DNA from: Myxococcales bacterium
Lineage (GTDB): Bacteria > Myxococcota > UBA796 > SXON01
Direction of reading: 5' to 3'
NCBI GenBank assembly: GCA_009692585.1
Contig: SHYX01000047.1
Span: 1 to 34,114, forward strand
Length of the DNA: 34,114 bases
The notes beneath the pieces were generated by a model that was not told the origin of the DNA, made no database searches, and was given only the letters and a program-made list of their open reading frames with translations. A program made the position numbers and the translations under genes. Positions 16,428-25,564 of the stretch are shown here, in pieces. Within the stretch, counting starts at the first letter, position 1; each line of letters begins with the position of its first letter.

Positions 16428-17975
16428 ATGCCTGTTCCCACGAGTCCTGTTCAACCTGTACCAAGCACGTTTCGGCGTGTCCGCACCTGGCTTCCTCGAC
16501 TCGCGCCCCTGGGCCTCCCAGCCCTCATCGTCGGTTGGGCGGCGTTCACCCCCGGAGGTGTGGACGCCAGCGCACCCTGGGTGGCGCGGCTGGCGGTGCG
16601 TTTCGGCGAGCCCGCGGCGTGTACCCATCCGTGGTCCGCCTGGGGCCACGTGGTCCTGGAGCTGGAGGACGCGAAGCGGTACAGCATGTGCGCCAGCGCC
16701 CTGGTGCCTCAAGGCCCCCGCCGCACCGCGACCGTTCGCATGGCCACGGCCCCGGGCGGGCCGGCGGGCCGGCGGAAGAACGCGGCGCACCTGCTCCTGG
16801 CCGACCCCGCGCAAGCGCCGGGGACGGCCGCCGACGTCATGCTGGCGCCGGGGTGGCCAGGGTCCGCCCGCGCTGAACTGCTCTCCCCGACCTCCCTGGC
16901 GTTGTCGTCGTTGGACCTCGGCGCCTTCGCGCTGGAGGTGCCCGTCGGCGGGCTCTATGATCGCGCCGTGCTGCTGCGCGACGCCGAGCCGGGGCCGGCG
17001 CTGGCGGCGCTCTCGTGGCTGCGCGAGGACCTCGACGCGACCGAGCGGGGGTGGCTCACGAGTGCGTTGGAGGACGGCCCGCCCCCCGCCACATCGCCGC
17101 CGCCCCTACCGGAGGGGGTGCTTCAACTCGTCGAAGAGCGCGCGCGCGACCATGTCGCCGGCGAGTGGGCGGCGCTCGTGCGCTTCGTCCGGGCTGGCCC
17201 CACTCGGGTCAGCCTCCCCGACGCCGAAGCCCGTTGGGCGTTGACCGGCCGCTCCGGGCCCTCGGGAGCCGGCCCGGCCCGGGGTCGCGTACACTCGGTA
17301 CTGCGCGGAGACCCCGCCGACGCCGCCGTGGGTGCGTGGATCCTGTACGAGCTCGCTCGACAGGCCGAGCTTGCGCCCACGCTCGCGCGCAGCGCCGCCG
17401 GCATTCAGGTGAGCGCCGGCCGCACGACCATCCAGTTCGGTCGGTGCGGCGGTCGGTTCCTCACTCCGGCGGAGGGCGCCGCACCGCCCATCGGCGCTCT
17501 TGACCTGCGCGACGAGGCCGTCTCCGCCGTGATCGCGGAGCACCTCCGAGCGGGCCTGCTGCAAGACGCCGTCGAATTGGCCGCGGCCCTCCCCGCACCA
17601 CGCCCCACGCTGGAGGCGCTGATGACGCTGCTCGCGGCGACACCAATCCAGGCCGCCCCCGCCCTCCATGCGCCCGAGTTGGTGCCGGGACGCGGACGGA
17701 CGCGAAGCCGCCGACTCGCGGCGTCGTGGGCCCCGGCAGCAACCCTCCCCCTCGCCGCCCCGGTCGATCCCGGCGACCGGGCCCTCCTGGCGTGGTGGGC
17801 CGCGGACCGCGAGCCCGAGCTGGCGCGGCGCCTGGCCGCAACCCCAACCACGGGCGCCTGGGAGCAGGTCCGGCAATCGGCGCTGGCTCGGCTCGGCGAG
17901 CCGGGAAGCAAGGCCGCCGCGCCCTGGTCGCGGGGATGCACCCCGGCGGCTCACCCGTGGCCGCCGGAAGGCTGA
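16428..17975 (+). CDS. Unknown exported or membrane-anchored protein
   Basis: A 515-residue protein that I do not recognise. The chosen ATG gives MPVPTSPVQPVPSTFRRVRTWLPRL followed by the hydrophobic LAPLGLPALIVGWAAF and ASA, which fits an N-terminal signal or anchor. Reading further upstream in this frame (a TTG at 16248) only adds low-complexity Arg/Pro/Ser sequence over the regulatory region. The rest is Ala/Leu/Arg/Pro-rich, with no repeated motif or catalytic signature. Two Cys at WARLAVRFGEPAACTHPW and RYSMCASAL and two in FGRCGGRF are possible disulfide or ligand residues. The C terminus is Arg/Ala-rich and ends CTPAAHPWPPEG. It follows the DnaA-box region and is convergent with the BtpA-like gene. 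Strong third-position GC supports coding. Confidence 0.6.
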   Translation: MPVPTSPVQPVPSTFRRVRTWLPRLAPLGLPALIVGWAAFTPGGVDASAPWVARLAVRFGEPAACTHPWSAWGHVVLELEDAKRYSMCASALVPQGPRRTATVRMATAPGGPAGRRKNAAHLLLADPAQAPGTAADVMLAPGWPGSARAELLSPTSLALSSLDLGAFALEVPVGGLYDRAVLLRDAEPGPALAALSWLREDLDATERGWLTSALEDGPPPATSPPPLPEGVLQLVEERARDHVAGEWAALVRFVRAGPTRVSLPDAEARWALTGRSGPSGAGPARGRVHSVLRGDPADAAVGAWILYELARQAELAPTLARSAAGIQVSAGRTTIQFGRCGGRFLTPAEGAAPPIGALDLRDEAVSAVIAEHLRAGLLQDAVELAAALPAPRPTLEALMTLLAATPIQAAPALHAPELVPGRGRTRSRRLAASWAPAATLPLAAPVDPGDRALLAWWAADREPELARRLAATPTTGAWEQVRQSALARLGEPGSKAAAPWSRGCTPAAHPWPPEG

Positions 17976-17990
17976 CCCGCATGCGCACCC

Positions 17991-18767
17991 TCAGCCGCGG
18001 AACGCCTCGGCCATCCTGGCCACCCGCACCGGATCGAGGGGGGCACGGATGTCACCCTCGACGTGAAGCGCGGTGCCCACGATGACCCCACCCACCCGAT
18101 CGCGCCAGCCGCGTGCGGAGGCCTGCGTGACGCCGCTGCCCAGCCAGATCTCCGCCTCGGGGACCGCGTCCCGCACCGCTGCAAGCTCGGCGCCATCGAC
18201 CTCGGCGCCGGTAGCCCGCCCGGTGACGATGAGCACGTCCGCGCCCGCCCGCCGCCATAGATCCGCGGCGGCCTCCCCGATGGGTCCCCCCGCCAGGGGG
18301 CGGGCGTGTTTGACGTGAACGTCGGCGAGGAACTGCGCCGTGATTCCCAACTCACGGCGGTACCGGAGCCACTGGTGCGCGTCGGCCTGGATGAGACCCT
18401 GGTCGGTGACCGCAGCGCCGGCGAGCACGTTGATCCGCACCCATTCGGCGCCCACTGCCGCCGCCACCCCCAACGAGGCCCGAGCGTCGTTGCGGAGTAC
18501 GTTGATGCCAAGACCGAGGGAAGGGTGCCGCGCCCGGACTTCAGCCGCAAGAACCGCCATCATCGCGATCACATGGGGATCGACAGCCCCTGCGGCAAAG
18601 GGCGCGTCGCCGAAGTTCTCCAGCATCGCGCCGTCCGCGCCCCCCTCCGCGAGGGCGGCGGCGTCGGCAAGGGCACGTTCGCGCACCACGCTGAGGCCCT
18701 GGGAGCCGCGCGGCGCCGCTGGCAGGGGGAGCAGGTGGAGGACGCCGATGAACTGGAAGGGGCTCAC
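17991..18767 (-). CDS. BtpA/SgcQ-family TIM-barrel-like protein
   Basis: A 258-residue protein of the BtpA family. In cyanobacteria BtpA is linked to photosystem I assembly, while in other bacteria the role is unknown. Family blocks are IGVLHLLPLPAAPRG at the start, DGAMLENFGDAPF (about 45-57), LGINVLRNDARASL, WVRINVLAGAAVTDQGLIQ, LADVHVKHARPL, ADVLIVTGRATG, and GSGVTQASARGW near the end. The order is like that of a beta/alpha barrel related to phosphate-binding TIM proteins. Only the GTG at 18765-18767 can serve as start, because a TAG lies a few codons upstream. Its purine-rich GGGAG lies almost directly against the start codon, which is unusually close. It begins 26 bp after the Y-family-like gene and could be part of that operon. 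A sugar-phosphate or nucleotide-related substrate is possible. Confidence 0.85.
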   Translation of the reverse strand: MSPFQFIGVLHLLPLPAAPRGSQGLSVVRERALADAAALAEGGADGAMLENFGDAPFAAGAVDPHVIAMMAVLAAEVRARHPSLGLGINVLRNDARASLGVAAAVGAEWVRINVLAGAAVTDQGLIQADAHQWLRYRRELGITAQFLADVHVKHARPLAGGPIGEAAADLWRRAGADVLIVTGRATGAEVDGAELAAVRDAVPEAEIWLGSGVTQASARGWRDRVGGVIVGTALHVEGDIRAPLDPVRVARMAEAFRG

Positions 18768-18793
18768 CTCCCTGGCCTATCCGGAACGCGGCC

Positions 18794-19951
18794 TCACGCC
18801 CCAACCCCACCCAACAGCGGGAGCTGTTGGGCCGGACGCGCTGTGGAGTCAACCCAGCGGATGCCGCGGACCTCACCGAGGTGGACGGCGCGCGCCCGGA
18901 GCGCGGCTTCGACGGCGGCGGCGGCGCCCGCGGACGCGCACCGGACCTCGAAGCGCTTGGCGCCGGCATCGACCTGCAACCGGCCCGCCTCGCCCGCGCG
19001 AGCGGCCACGGCGCGCGCGAGGGCCACGATGCCGTCGACATCGACCATCTGGCCGGACCAGCCCGCCCGCCGCGAGGCGGAACGCTGCCGGCGCCAGAGC
19101 GCCCCGGCGCTGGCGGGAAGGTAGGCCACGCTGTCCGCATCAAGGAGGCGCGTGAACCGTACCGCGACGACCGGATCCGCCGCGAAGGCCATGCGCAGCC
19201 GCACGCCGACCTCCTGCCACACCCGCAACGCCACCGCCTCCGCAAGCGCGAGCATCTCCGCAACCCGATCGCCGCCGGGCCGAACCACCAGCGCACCGCG
19301 AACGCGCGTGACCATCCCCACCTCCGCCGCCAGCAGGGCGGCGACCTGCGCGACCGGATCGGTAGTGCCTGCGTCAACGACCTGGAGCCCCGGGCACAGC
19401 CGCCGCGCCAGCCGCACGGACATGCCCACCACGACGCCGGCGGTGGCCGCAGCGGGAGAGACCTCGCGGATTCGCGGGCCCGCCACCGCCGCGGGGCCGC
19501 GCCGCAAGCGCCCGTCCCGACGCGCCGCAGCCGTCAAGAGCGGAAGGACCGGTCGGATGGCCAGAAACGCTCCCTGCCCGGAGGGCCCGGGCCGCAGTGG
19601 CGGCGCCGCCATCGCGGGGCCGACCGGGAGCGCGTAGGGCCGCACCCGGGCGGCGAGCCCGCCCACCGCGAGCCAACGCCGCGACCCGCACGGTTCTCCA
19701 GTGCCTTCGACCCGCCAGCCGCCAGCCACGGGACGGCCAAGCAGCGGGCGGCCGAATCCGCGCGGCACGAGCACCTGCCGTCCGGGGACTTCGGGGACGG
19801 CCACGAGCACCTCCCCGTCGGCGGGTGTGCCCGCGTGCCGGACCGCGAAGCAGCGCCCTCCCCGCATCAACACGTCGTCCCCGAGCAACGAAGCCGGGAA
19901 GATCGGGACAAGGCGAAGCGGCGACGGGTGGGGGTGAGCGGCTTCGGACAT
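18794..19951 (-). CDS. Y-family DNA polymerase-like (ImuB-like) protein, apparently non-catalytic
   Basis: A 385-residue protein in which the clearest likeness is PRIREVSPAAATAGVVVGMSVRLARRLCPGLQVV at about 159-192. This matches the fingers/palm segment 'A..AR..GV..GM....A..lCP.l.vv' of Y-family polymerases and ImuB. The strand before it reads FLAIRPVLPL, where polymerases have the catalytic Asp (AID). The second acidic pair (SxDE) is also missing (GALVVRPG). The region FAADPVVAVRFTRLL...VAYLPASA follows in family order. The C terminus carries QLPLL (376-380), similar to a beta-clamp-binding motif. The first 120 residues do not resemble known Y-family N-termini. The ATG at 19949-19951 has GAGGT at a good distance. 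Predicted role: a non-catalytic clamp-binding adaptor in translesion synthesis. It lies 73 bp after a nuclease gene on the same strand. Confidence 0.7.
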   Translation of the reverse strand: MSEAAHPHPSPLRLVPIFPASLLGDDVLMRGGRCFAVRHAGTPADGEVLVAVPEVPGRQVLVPRGFGRPLLGRPVAGGWRVEGTGEPCGSRRWLAVGGLAARVRPYALPVGPAMAAPPLRPGPSGQGAFLAIRPVLPLLTAAARRDGRLRRGPAAVAGPRIREVSPAAATAGVVVGMSVRLARRLCPGLQVVDAGTTDPVAQVAALLAAEVGMVTRVRGALVVRPGGDRVAEMLALAEAVALRVWQEVGVRLRMAFAADPVVAVRFTRLLDADSVAYLPASAGALWRRQRSASRRAGWSGQMVDVDGIVALARAVAARAGEAGRLQVDAGAKRFEVRCASAGAAAAVEAALRARAVHLGEVRGIRWVDSTARPAQQLPLLGGVGA

Positions 19952-20024
19952 CGGGACCTCGGGTGGACAACCCCAAGATACTGAACTCCGGAACCAGATG
20001 CATACCAAAAAAAGGTCTGATCGT

Positions 20025-20945
20025 TCAGCGGCGACCACAAACTCCGCGAAAGTTGCAGTAGCGACAAGCCGCAGCGTCGGCGGGAAGCTCGGGGTAGTCC
20101 TCCGGGGCCGCCACGTTCTGCGAGACGTCCCGCAACCGCGCGCGCATCGCGGACGTCGACTCGAGGATTCTGGCCGCGGCCGCTTCGATCTCGACCGGGC
20201 CCACCGGGTGTCGGGTCTCGGTGCCCGTACGCAGGTTGACGTGCATGGCCGTGATGCGGTCCGCCGGCACCCCCAACTCCTGCGTGGCGTAGAGGCCGTA
20301 GACGCCGAGTTGGACGGCGATGTCTGCGTCGTGATGCGCCTCGCCGGTCTTCCAGTCGAGGACGACCACGCCGCCCCGCCCGTCTTCCACCAGGACGTCG
20401 AGCACGGCGTACACGTCGACATCCCCCACCCGAAAGCGCCGAAGGTCCTCAAGCTCGCGGATTCGCGACGGGACCGCGCACAGCCGCTGGAATATCCGGT
20501 TGTCCCAGAGCCCACGCACCTGCCGCTCGATCTCATCGATGGCGGCGCCCCACTCGGCGTCGGTCGGTGCCTGCTCGTAGTAGTGCTCTCGAAAGCCGAC
20601 GCGGCGAGCGGGCCGTTGTCGCCAGGAACCGTCGTGACTCCCCTCGATGTCGCGCCGCGCCCCGGTGCGCGCACCCGCAACGGCCGTCTCGACCGTACCG
20701 AGAGAAAACCCATCCCGCACCTGCCGAAGCGCGTGCTCGGCCACCGCGTGGACCACGGTTCCCGTCCACATCGCCCGCGACGTGAGCTTCTTCTGGACGT
20801 AGGCGTCGCGAGCAGTCGCGGACGCCGCGGCGTCCCACCCACCCCAGCTGCCGTAGTACGCGAACCAGTACGCACGGGGACAGCCGGCGGCCGCGCGTGC
20901 CCGCGAGTGCGACCACACCAGCTCGTTGACGAGGTCTGCCACCAA
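20025..20945 (-). CDS. PD-(D/E)XK nuclease with Fe-S cluster (RecB/Cas4-like)
   Basis: A 306-residue exonuclease-like protein. The RecB-family opening H is in GTVVHAVAEHAL (H67), the catalytic Asp is in VYAVLDVLVED (D183), and the core motif is VVVLDWKTGEAH (D197, K199). It is followed by QLGVYGLY, the QxxxY motif of RecB-type nucleases. One N-terminal Cys (C22, in AAGCPRAYWF) and three C-terminal ones (C294, C297, C303 in ACRYCNFRGVCGRR) form the four-Cys pattern that binds a 4Fe-4S cluster in Cas4, AddB and Dna2. No CRISPR array or cas genes are present. The start is TTG at 20943-20945, or the GTG one codon later; there is no strong ribosome-binding site. It probably processes DNA ends and may act with the downstream Y-family-like protein. 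Confidence 0.85.
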   Translation of the reverse strand: MVADLVNELVWSHSRARAAAGCPRAYWFAYYGSWGGWDAAASATARDAYVQKKLTSRAMWTGTVVHAVAEHALRQVRDGFSLGTVETAVAGARTGARRDIEGSHDGSWRQRPARRVGFREHYYEQAPTDAEWGAAIDEIERQVRGLWDNRIFQRLCAVPSRIRELEDLRRFRVGDVDVYAVLDVLVEDGRGGVVVLDWKTGEAHHDADIAVQLGVYGLYATQELGVPADRITAMHVNLRTGTETRHPVGPVEIEAAAARILESTSAMRARLRDVSQNVAAPEDYPELPADAAACRYCNFRGVCGRR

Positions 20946-21096
20946 CCGGAGCTATCATGAAAGCGGCGACGCGATGCACGCCAGCGTCTGCCCGACGAGA
21001 CGCCGGGTCGCGGTGCATCGCCCAGATGGTCCTTGGCACCGGCCCGCGTCGAGGCTATGGTGGGTAGGGGTTGGTGCGGGCTTGCCGGGAGCCGCG

Positions 21097-21741
21097 ATGC
21101 ATTTGCGTTTCTGTGTTGCCACCGCATTGATGTTCGGTTGCGTTGAAAATTCCGAGGGCGGCAGCGCCGGCGATGGCACAGGCGCATCGGAGACCGAAGG
21201 AGACTCGGGCGATGTCGGCGGCGGCACGGAAGACTCCGAAACCGACGCGACCTTCGTCGCCGCCTGGTACACCCTCGAAGCGAAGGTCGTGGTCGAAGCC
21301 GGGGCCGGAACGACAACCGACGCGACCGTGGAGCTGGTCGTGGTAAACGCCGAGCTGGTGGTCGGCGAAGAGCCCTGCTCCCTCGACGTGAGCGACCTGG
21401 CCATCGCGACCCCGCCGTCCGGAGCGCAGAATGCTGGGCTCCTGGCGTGGTGGACCCTCGCGGTTCAAAGCGACGATGACTGCGTTCCTGTCGGGGTTCC
21501 AGCGACCCTCGGGTTCGGCCTGGGACGGCTCGACGTCGAGGTCCGCGCGCGGCTCGGGACGGTCAACCTCGATGACGAGGCGGACCAGCTGTACGGCGCC
21601 TGGTTGAGCGCCGACGACGGCGCCAGCGTGTTCCCGTTCGGGTACGCAGCGCCACCGGCGGGAATGAGCGACGTGGCCCTGCCGAACGGCGCCTATGCGC
21701 TGGAGCCCCTACTTTTACTGGCGTTATCCGCCGCGGAGTGA
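21097..21741 (+). CDS. Putative lipoprotein with acidic linker
   Basis: A 214-residue lipoprotein. MHLRFCVATALMFGC ends in a lipobox with Cys15, followed by an Asp/Glu/Gly/Ser/Thr-rich linker (about 16-52: ENSEGGSAGDGTGASETEG and so on) typical of myxobacterial lipoproteins. The mature domain (about 53-210) is beta-rich with a Cys pair (EPCSLDV, DDDCVPV) and no known motif. The start is fixed by GGGAG five bases before the ATG; the frame is open further upstream but has no signal sequence there. It lies 151 bp from the divergent nuclease start, and its stop is one base from that of the convergent lipoprotein gene. Function unknown. Confidence 0.75.
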   Translation: MHLRFCVATALMFGCVENSEGGSAGDGTGASETEGDSGDVGGGTEDSETDATFVAAWYTLEAKVVVEAGAGTTTDATVELVVVNAELVVGEEPCSLDVSDLAIATPPSGAQNAGLLAWWTLAVQSDDDCVPVGVPATLGFGLGRLDVEVRARLGTVNLDDEADQLYGAWLSADDGASVFPFGYAAPPAGMSDVALPNGAYALEPLLLLALSAAE

Positions 21742-21742
21742 G

Positions 21743-22251
21743 CTACAGTTCCCACGCGATGGCGGGCAGTAGCGTATACGTCGCGCCCGTGGCAAGCCCG
21801 GCCGGGGGAACCTCTCCGAGATCGAGCGCTTCGGCGTAGGCGTAGCCGACGTCGATGAGCGACCCGTCGCCGAAGCCCTCGGACCACCCGAAGCCCTCGC
21901 CCGGAAATGGCTCCTCGGCGAGCAGATCGGCCGGGACCTCGCCAATGGCGTAGAGCGCGGGCCCCGAAAACCCCGGGTCACGGATGAGCGCATCGGCACA
22001 GTCTGAGTCCAGCTCGGTCACCGCCAGGTCGTAGGCCGCGCGACAGTCGGGGCAGGCCGGAGCGGTCGTCAGCGCACCAACCAGGGTCTGGCCCCGGGTA
22101 CACAGCGACCCTTCGTCACCGGCGTCCGGCGACCAACCGGCGGCGTAGAACTCCCAGGTCTGCGTGCCCTCCATGCCGGTCGAGGTCGGGACGATGGACG
22201 CACGTTGGACGACCCAGGCGGGGTCGTTCGAGCAGGCTAGAAACAGCGCGA

Positions 22252-22255
<4 letters not shown>
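21743..22255 (-). CDS. Small lipoprotein coupled to the OB-fold lipoprotein
   Basis: A 170-residue predicted lipoprotein. The GTG at 22253-22255 overlaps the stop of the upstream gene by 4 bp (GTGA). It gives a very short signal (VIALFLAC, Cys8) followed by SNDPAWVVQRASIVPTSTG. A GTG twelve codons upstream (22289-22291) would give a longer, more positively charged signal. The mature domain contains a CPDC motif (TTAPACPDCRAAYDLAV), thioredoxin-like in spacing, though the rest does not look like thioredoxin. Two further Cys (SLCTRG, SDCADAL) could form disulfides. The C-terminal part is Gly/Phe/Glu-rich (EGFGWSEGFGDGS). Function unknown; the coupling suggests a shared complex with its upstream neighbour. 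Confidence 0.7.
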
Positions 22256-23016
<761 letters not shown>

Positions 23017-23213
23017 GGTCACCTCGCCTGCGAGGTCTACCCCGGCGCGAGCGACTCGCCACCCAGCACCGCCAGACCCTCCCGTTTCCTTGCGGCAAAC
23101 CTCAGGCTCGCGGCGGCCAGCAGGCAGGCGATCGGACCGAGGAACCGGGCGAGAGCAGCGTGCCGAGGTCGGCCGCGTCGAACGGACGCCCATGCCGTGC
23201 TATCCGAGGGGTC

Positions 23214-24599
23214 ATGTCCACCCCCGACACCGTCGCCGCCGCGGCCCGCGACGGCGTACCCGCCGCCCTCGCGGCGTTGTGTACCTACCTGCGTTTCCCG
23301 GCGATTTCGTGCGACCCCGGGCACGGCGACGACGTGCGGCGTCTCGCCCAGACCGTGGCCGCCGATCTGGTCGCGATCGGCTTCGACGACGCGGTGGCGC
23401 GCTGCCTGCCGGACGCGTTGCCCTGTGTCACCGCGAGCTGGCTCAAGAAGCCCGGCGCGCCCACGATCCTCATCTATGGCCATCTGGACCTCCAGCCGGT
23501 CCGAGGCGAGACCTGGACCTCGCCGCCCCACCAACCCACGGTGCGAAACGGTCGCTTGTACGCCCGCGGAGCCGCGGACGACATGGGCGGTTGGGTCACC
23601 CACCTCGCAGCCATCCGAGCCTGGCTGTCCGTCGTCGGCGAGCTGCCGTGCAACCTGCGGCTGGTGATCGAGGGCGAGGAGGAGATCGGGAGTCCCAACC
23701 TCGAGCGTTACATGGACACGTTTCCGACGTGTTTTCAGGCCGACGCGATGGTGCTCACTGACTGTGAGAACCCCTCCACCGAGATCCCGGGGCTGACGGT
23801 CTCCCTGCGTGGGATCCTCGAGCTCACAGTGCGATGCACCGCGTTAGAGGCGGATATCCACTCCGGACTATGGGGAGGGATGGTGCCCGACGTGTCGTTG
23901 GCTCTGGTCCAGCTCATCGCTCGACTGGTGGACAGCGACGGGCGCGTGAAATCGCCGCGCGCCGAGGTGCCCGCGGCGTGGCGCACCGCCGCATGGGCCG
24001 TACCGCTGACGCGGGAGGTCATTCGAGGCGGCGCCCACCTCTGCCCCGGGGTGGAGCCGCTTCCAGACCGAGGAGACCCGCCGGCGGCGCACCTGTGGCG
24101 GCAGCCGGCGGTGACGATCGTCGCGACCACGCTCCCCACGCTGGAGGTCAAGAAAAACGCGCTGCGTCGCCGCGCGGAAGCGATCCTGTCGGTGCGCGTG
24201 GCACCCGGAATGGCCGACGAGGAGCTGAAGGCAGCCTTCGACACCGAGCTGCTTCGCGACCCCCCAGGCGGCGTGATCGTGAGTCTGGAGTGGTCGACCC
24301 AGCCCTCCGGTGCGTGGTTGTACGAGCCGAAGGGTCCGGCGTTTGCAGCGGCTGATCGGGCGTACTCCCGGTCCTGGGGTCGGTCGCTCCTCCAGGTAGG
24401 CGTGGGGGGGAGCATCCCGTTCGTGGCGCTCTTCGGGCGGAGGTTCGGGGATTTGCCGCTGATCCTCAACGGCGTCATCGACCCCCTCACCACGGCCCAC
24501 GGGCCCGACGAGAGTCTGGACCTCGGCATCTTCGAGAAGGCGATCCTGGCCAACGTGTACCTCTACGACGAGCTCGCCAACGCGCTGACCGCCGGCTGA
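23214..24599 (+). CDS. M20-family metallopeptidase (dipeptidase/deacylase-like)
   Basis: A 461-residue zinc-dependent hydrolase of the M20 family (dipeptidases, carboxypeptidases, amino-acylases), cytoplasmic with no signal peptide. The metal ligands are all visible: H90 in IYGHLDLQP, the bridging Asp in RGAADDMGG (about 122-123), the catalytic and metal Glu in IEGEEEIGS (about 155-157), Asp in VLTDCENPS (about 183), and the last His in TTAHGPDES. HSGLWGG marks the dimerisation domain, and its His assists catalysis. The ATG at 23214 was chosen over an earlier one at 23160 because GAGGGG lies just before it and homologues start near this point. The divergent 197-bp gap to the OB-fold lipoprotein holds no clear motif. 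Substrate unknown. Confidence 0.92.
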   Translation: MSTPDTVAAAARDGVPAALAALCTYLRFPAISCDPGHGDDVRRLAQTVAADLVAIGFDDAVARCLPDALPCVTASWLKKPGAPTILIYGHLDLQPVRGETWTSPPHQPTVRNGRLYARGAADDMGGWVTHLAAIRAWLSVVGELPCNLRLVIEGEEEIGSPNLERYMDTFPTCFQADAMVLTDCENPSTEIPGLTVSLRGILELTVRCTALEADIHSGLWGGMVPDVSLALVQLIARLVDSDGRVKSPRAEVPAAWRTAAWAVPLTREVIRGGAHLCPGVEPLPDRGDPPAAHLWRQPAVTIVATTLPTLEVKKNALRRRAEAILSVRVAPGMADEELKAAFDTELLRDPPGGVIVSLEWSTQPSGAWLYEPKGPAFAAADRAYSRSWGRSLLQVGVGGSIPFVALFGRRFGDLPLILNGVIDPLTTAHGPDESLDLGIFEKAILANVYLYDELANALTAG

Positions 24600-24603
24600 C
24601 GCC

Positions 24604-25065
24604 CTACAGCGGCCGCCCGGTCGCGCCCGTCACCAGCCAGCCGCCGTCCTCGCGCGCCAGCGTCACTGCGAACTGCCATTGATCCGCAGCGATTGGAAGG
24701 ATCTCGGTCAACGCCTCCGGAGACTCCGCCATCACGGCCTCAAACGACGCGGTCGCCCGCTCCCCCTCGATCTCCACCGCGATCTCACCCAACACGATGA
24801 ACAGCGGACCGCGGCGGAGGAACTGCGCACCAAGCAGCGTACGAAGTCCCGCCTTGTCGAAGCCATGGCCACGTGCCGAACCCTGGAAGGACTGAGATAC
24901 CGGCGCCAACACGTCGCCGACGTCGCCCGCCTCGGCACCCGCGACGACCTCGTGGATGGTGGCGCGGATGCGATCGGCGTCGGATTGCGGTCCGCGGAGG
25001 AGCCAACACACCGACCCCGCCACGGCGAGGCCGGCGACAACGAGCACGAGGTGACGGCGCCGCAT
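24604..25065 (-). CDS. Membrane-anchored NTF2-like protein
   Basis: A 153-residue protein with MRRRHLVLVVAGLAVAGSVCWLLRG at the N terminus, a positively charged and hydrophobic anchor. The rest (DADRIRATIHEVVAGAEAGDVGDVLAPVSQSF...FIVLGEIAVEIEGERATASFEAVM...WQFAVTLAREDGGWLVTGATG) has the helix-then-curved-sheet pattern of NTF2-like or SnoaL/DUF4440-type proteins, which often bind small ligands or assist partners. No catalytic residue is evident. The ATG at 25063-25065 was selected because the longer frame runs back into the mobile element. Convergent with the M20 peptidase (4 bp apart); the IS1595-derived element begins about 30 bp upstream and may have replaced its original promoter. Confidence 0.75.
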   Translation of the reverse strand: MRRRHLVLVVAGLAVAGSVCWLLRGPQSDADRIRATIHEVVAGAEAGDVGDVLAPVSQSFQGSARGHGFDKAGLRTLLGAQFLRRGPLFIVLGEIAVEIEGERATASFEAVMAESPEALTEILPIAADQWQFAVTLAREDGGWLVTGATGRPL

Positions 25066-25102
25066 CGGCGGCAGGTCGTATCTGATGTTCGGTTGGGCCG
25101 TC

Positions 25103-25126
25103 AATGCGTATGCACATGGCTCAGCC
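25103..25126 (+). repeat. Left terminal inverted repeat of the IS1595-derived element
   Basis: Outer bases AATGCGTATGCACAT, then GGCTCAGCC. The mate is at 25535-25558 with one mismatch. Confidence 0.8.
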
Positions 25127-25522
25127 GAGTCCAGGGGAGCGCTGGCGGGCAGCTGGCCGCGCCTGGTCAGGTCGTGGGGTCGTGGTTGGCGCCGCTTCAG
25201 GCGGGCGGCGAGCCGAGGCGACCAAACGTCGCAACCGTGGACACAACTCGACGCCTGAGGCCTCCAGCTGGTACTGCTCGGGCTCGCCGAGAAGCGTACG
25301 CACCTTATGGAGAAGGCAGAGGGCAGTTGAGTAGCTCCCGAGCCCCGTCTCGCGCTGAAATTGCACTGCAGACGTACCCTTCTTCCTCCGAGCGACGAGC
25401 CAGAGCGCATTCACCGACGTGCGGAGCGCCTCGGTGGGAAACATCTCGGCGAACGCGCGGAACGTGGCGGGACTGGGTGGCTGCATCGGGAAGCTCTGCC
25501 CCCAGCATGCACCGTCATCCAT
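25121..25522 (-). pseudogene. Truncated IS1595-family transposase
   Basis: A 133-codon frame inside the mini-element. Residues of about 25-95 (TFRAFAEMFPTEALRTSVNALWLVARRKKG, then SAVQFQRETGLGSYSTALCLLHKVRTLLGE) match the region after the zinc ribbon in IS1595/ISXO2 transposases (SA..L.re.G....TA..m.hk.R..l). The zinc ribbon at the front is absent. The DDE-type catalytic domain is also missing; after GVEL the sequence becomes Arg/Pro/Ala-rich and unrelated. Internal deletions have therefore removed both DNA-binding and catalytic parts. Mobilisation would need a transposase in trans. Confidence 0.75.
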
Positions 25523-25534
25523 CCATTTTTGGTT

Positions 25535-25558
25535 GGCTGAGCGATGTGCATACGCATT
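25535..25558 (-). repeat. Right terminal inverted repeat of the IS1595-derived element
   Basis: Reverse complement matches the left repeat in 23 of 24 positions; the single difference is at the sixteenth base. Confidence 0.8.
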
Positions 25559-25564
25559 GCGCCG

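Noticed and set aside
18827..19984. A 385-codon plus-strand frame over the Y-family-like gene
   Set aside because: The minus frame has recognisable Y-family sequence and a good ribosome-binding site. The plus frame is Arg/Pro/His-rich with no motif.
20025..20945. Cas4-like nuclease taken as evidence of a CRISPR system
   Set aside because: No repeat-spacer array and no cas1, cas2 or effector genes are present. The same Fe-S nuclease fold occurs in non-CRISPR proteins.
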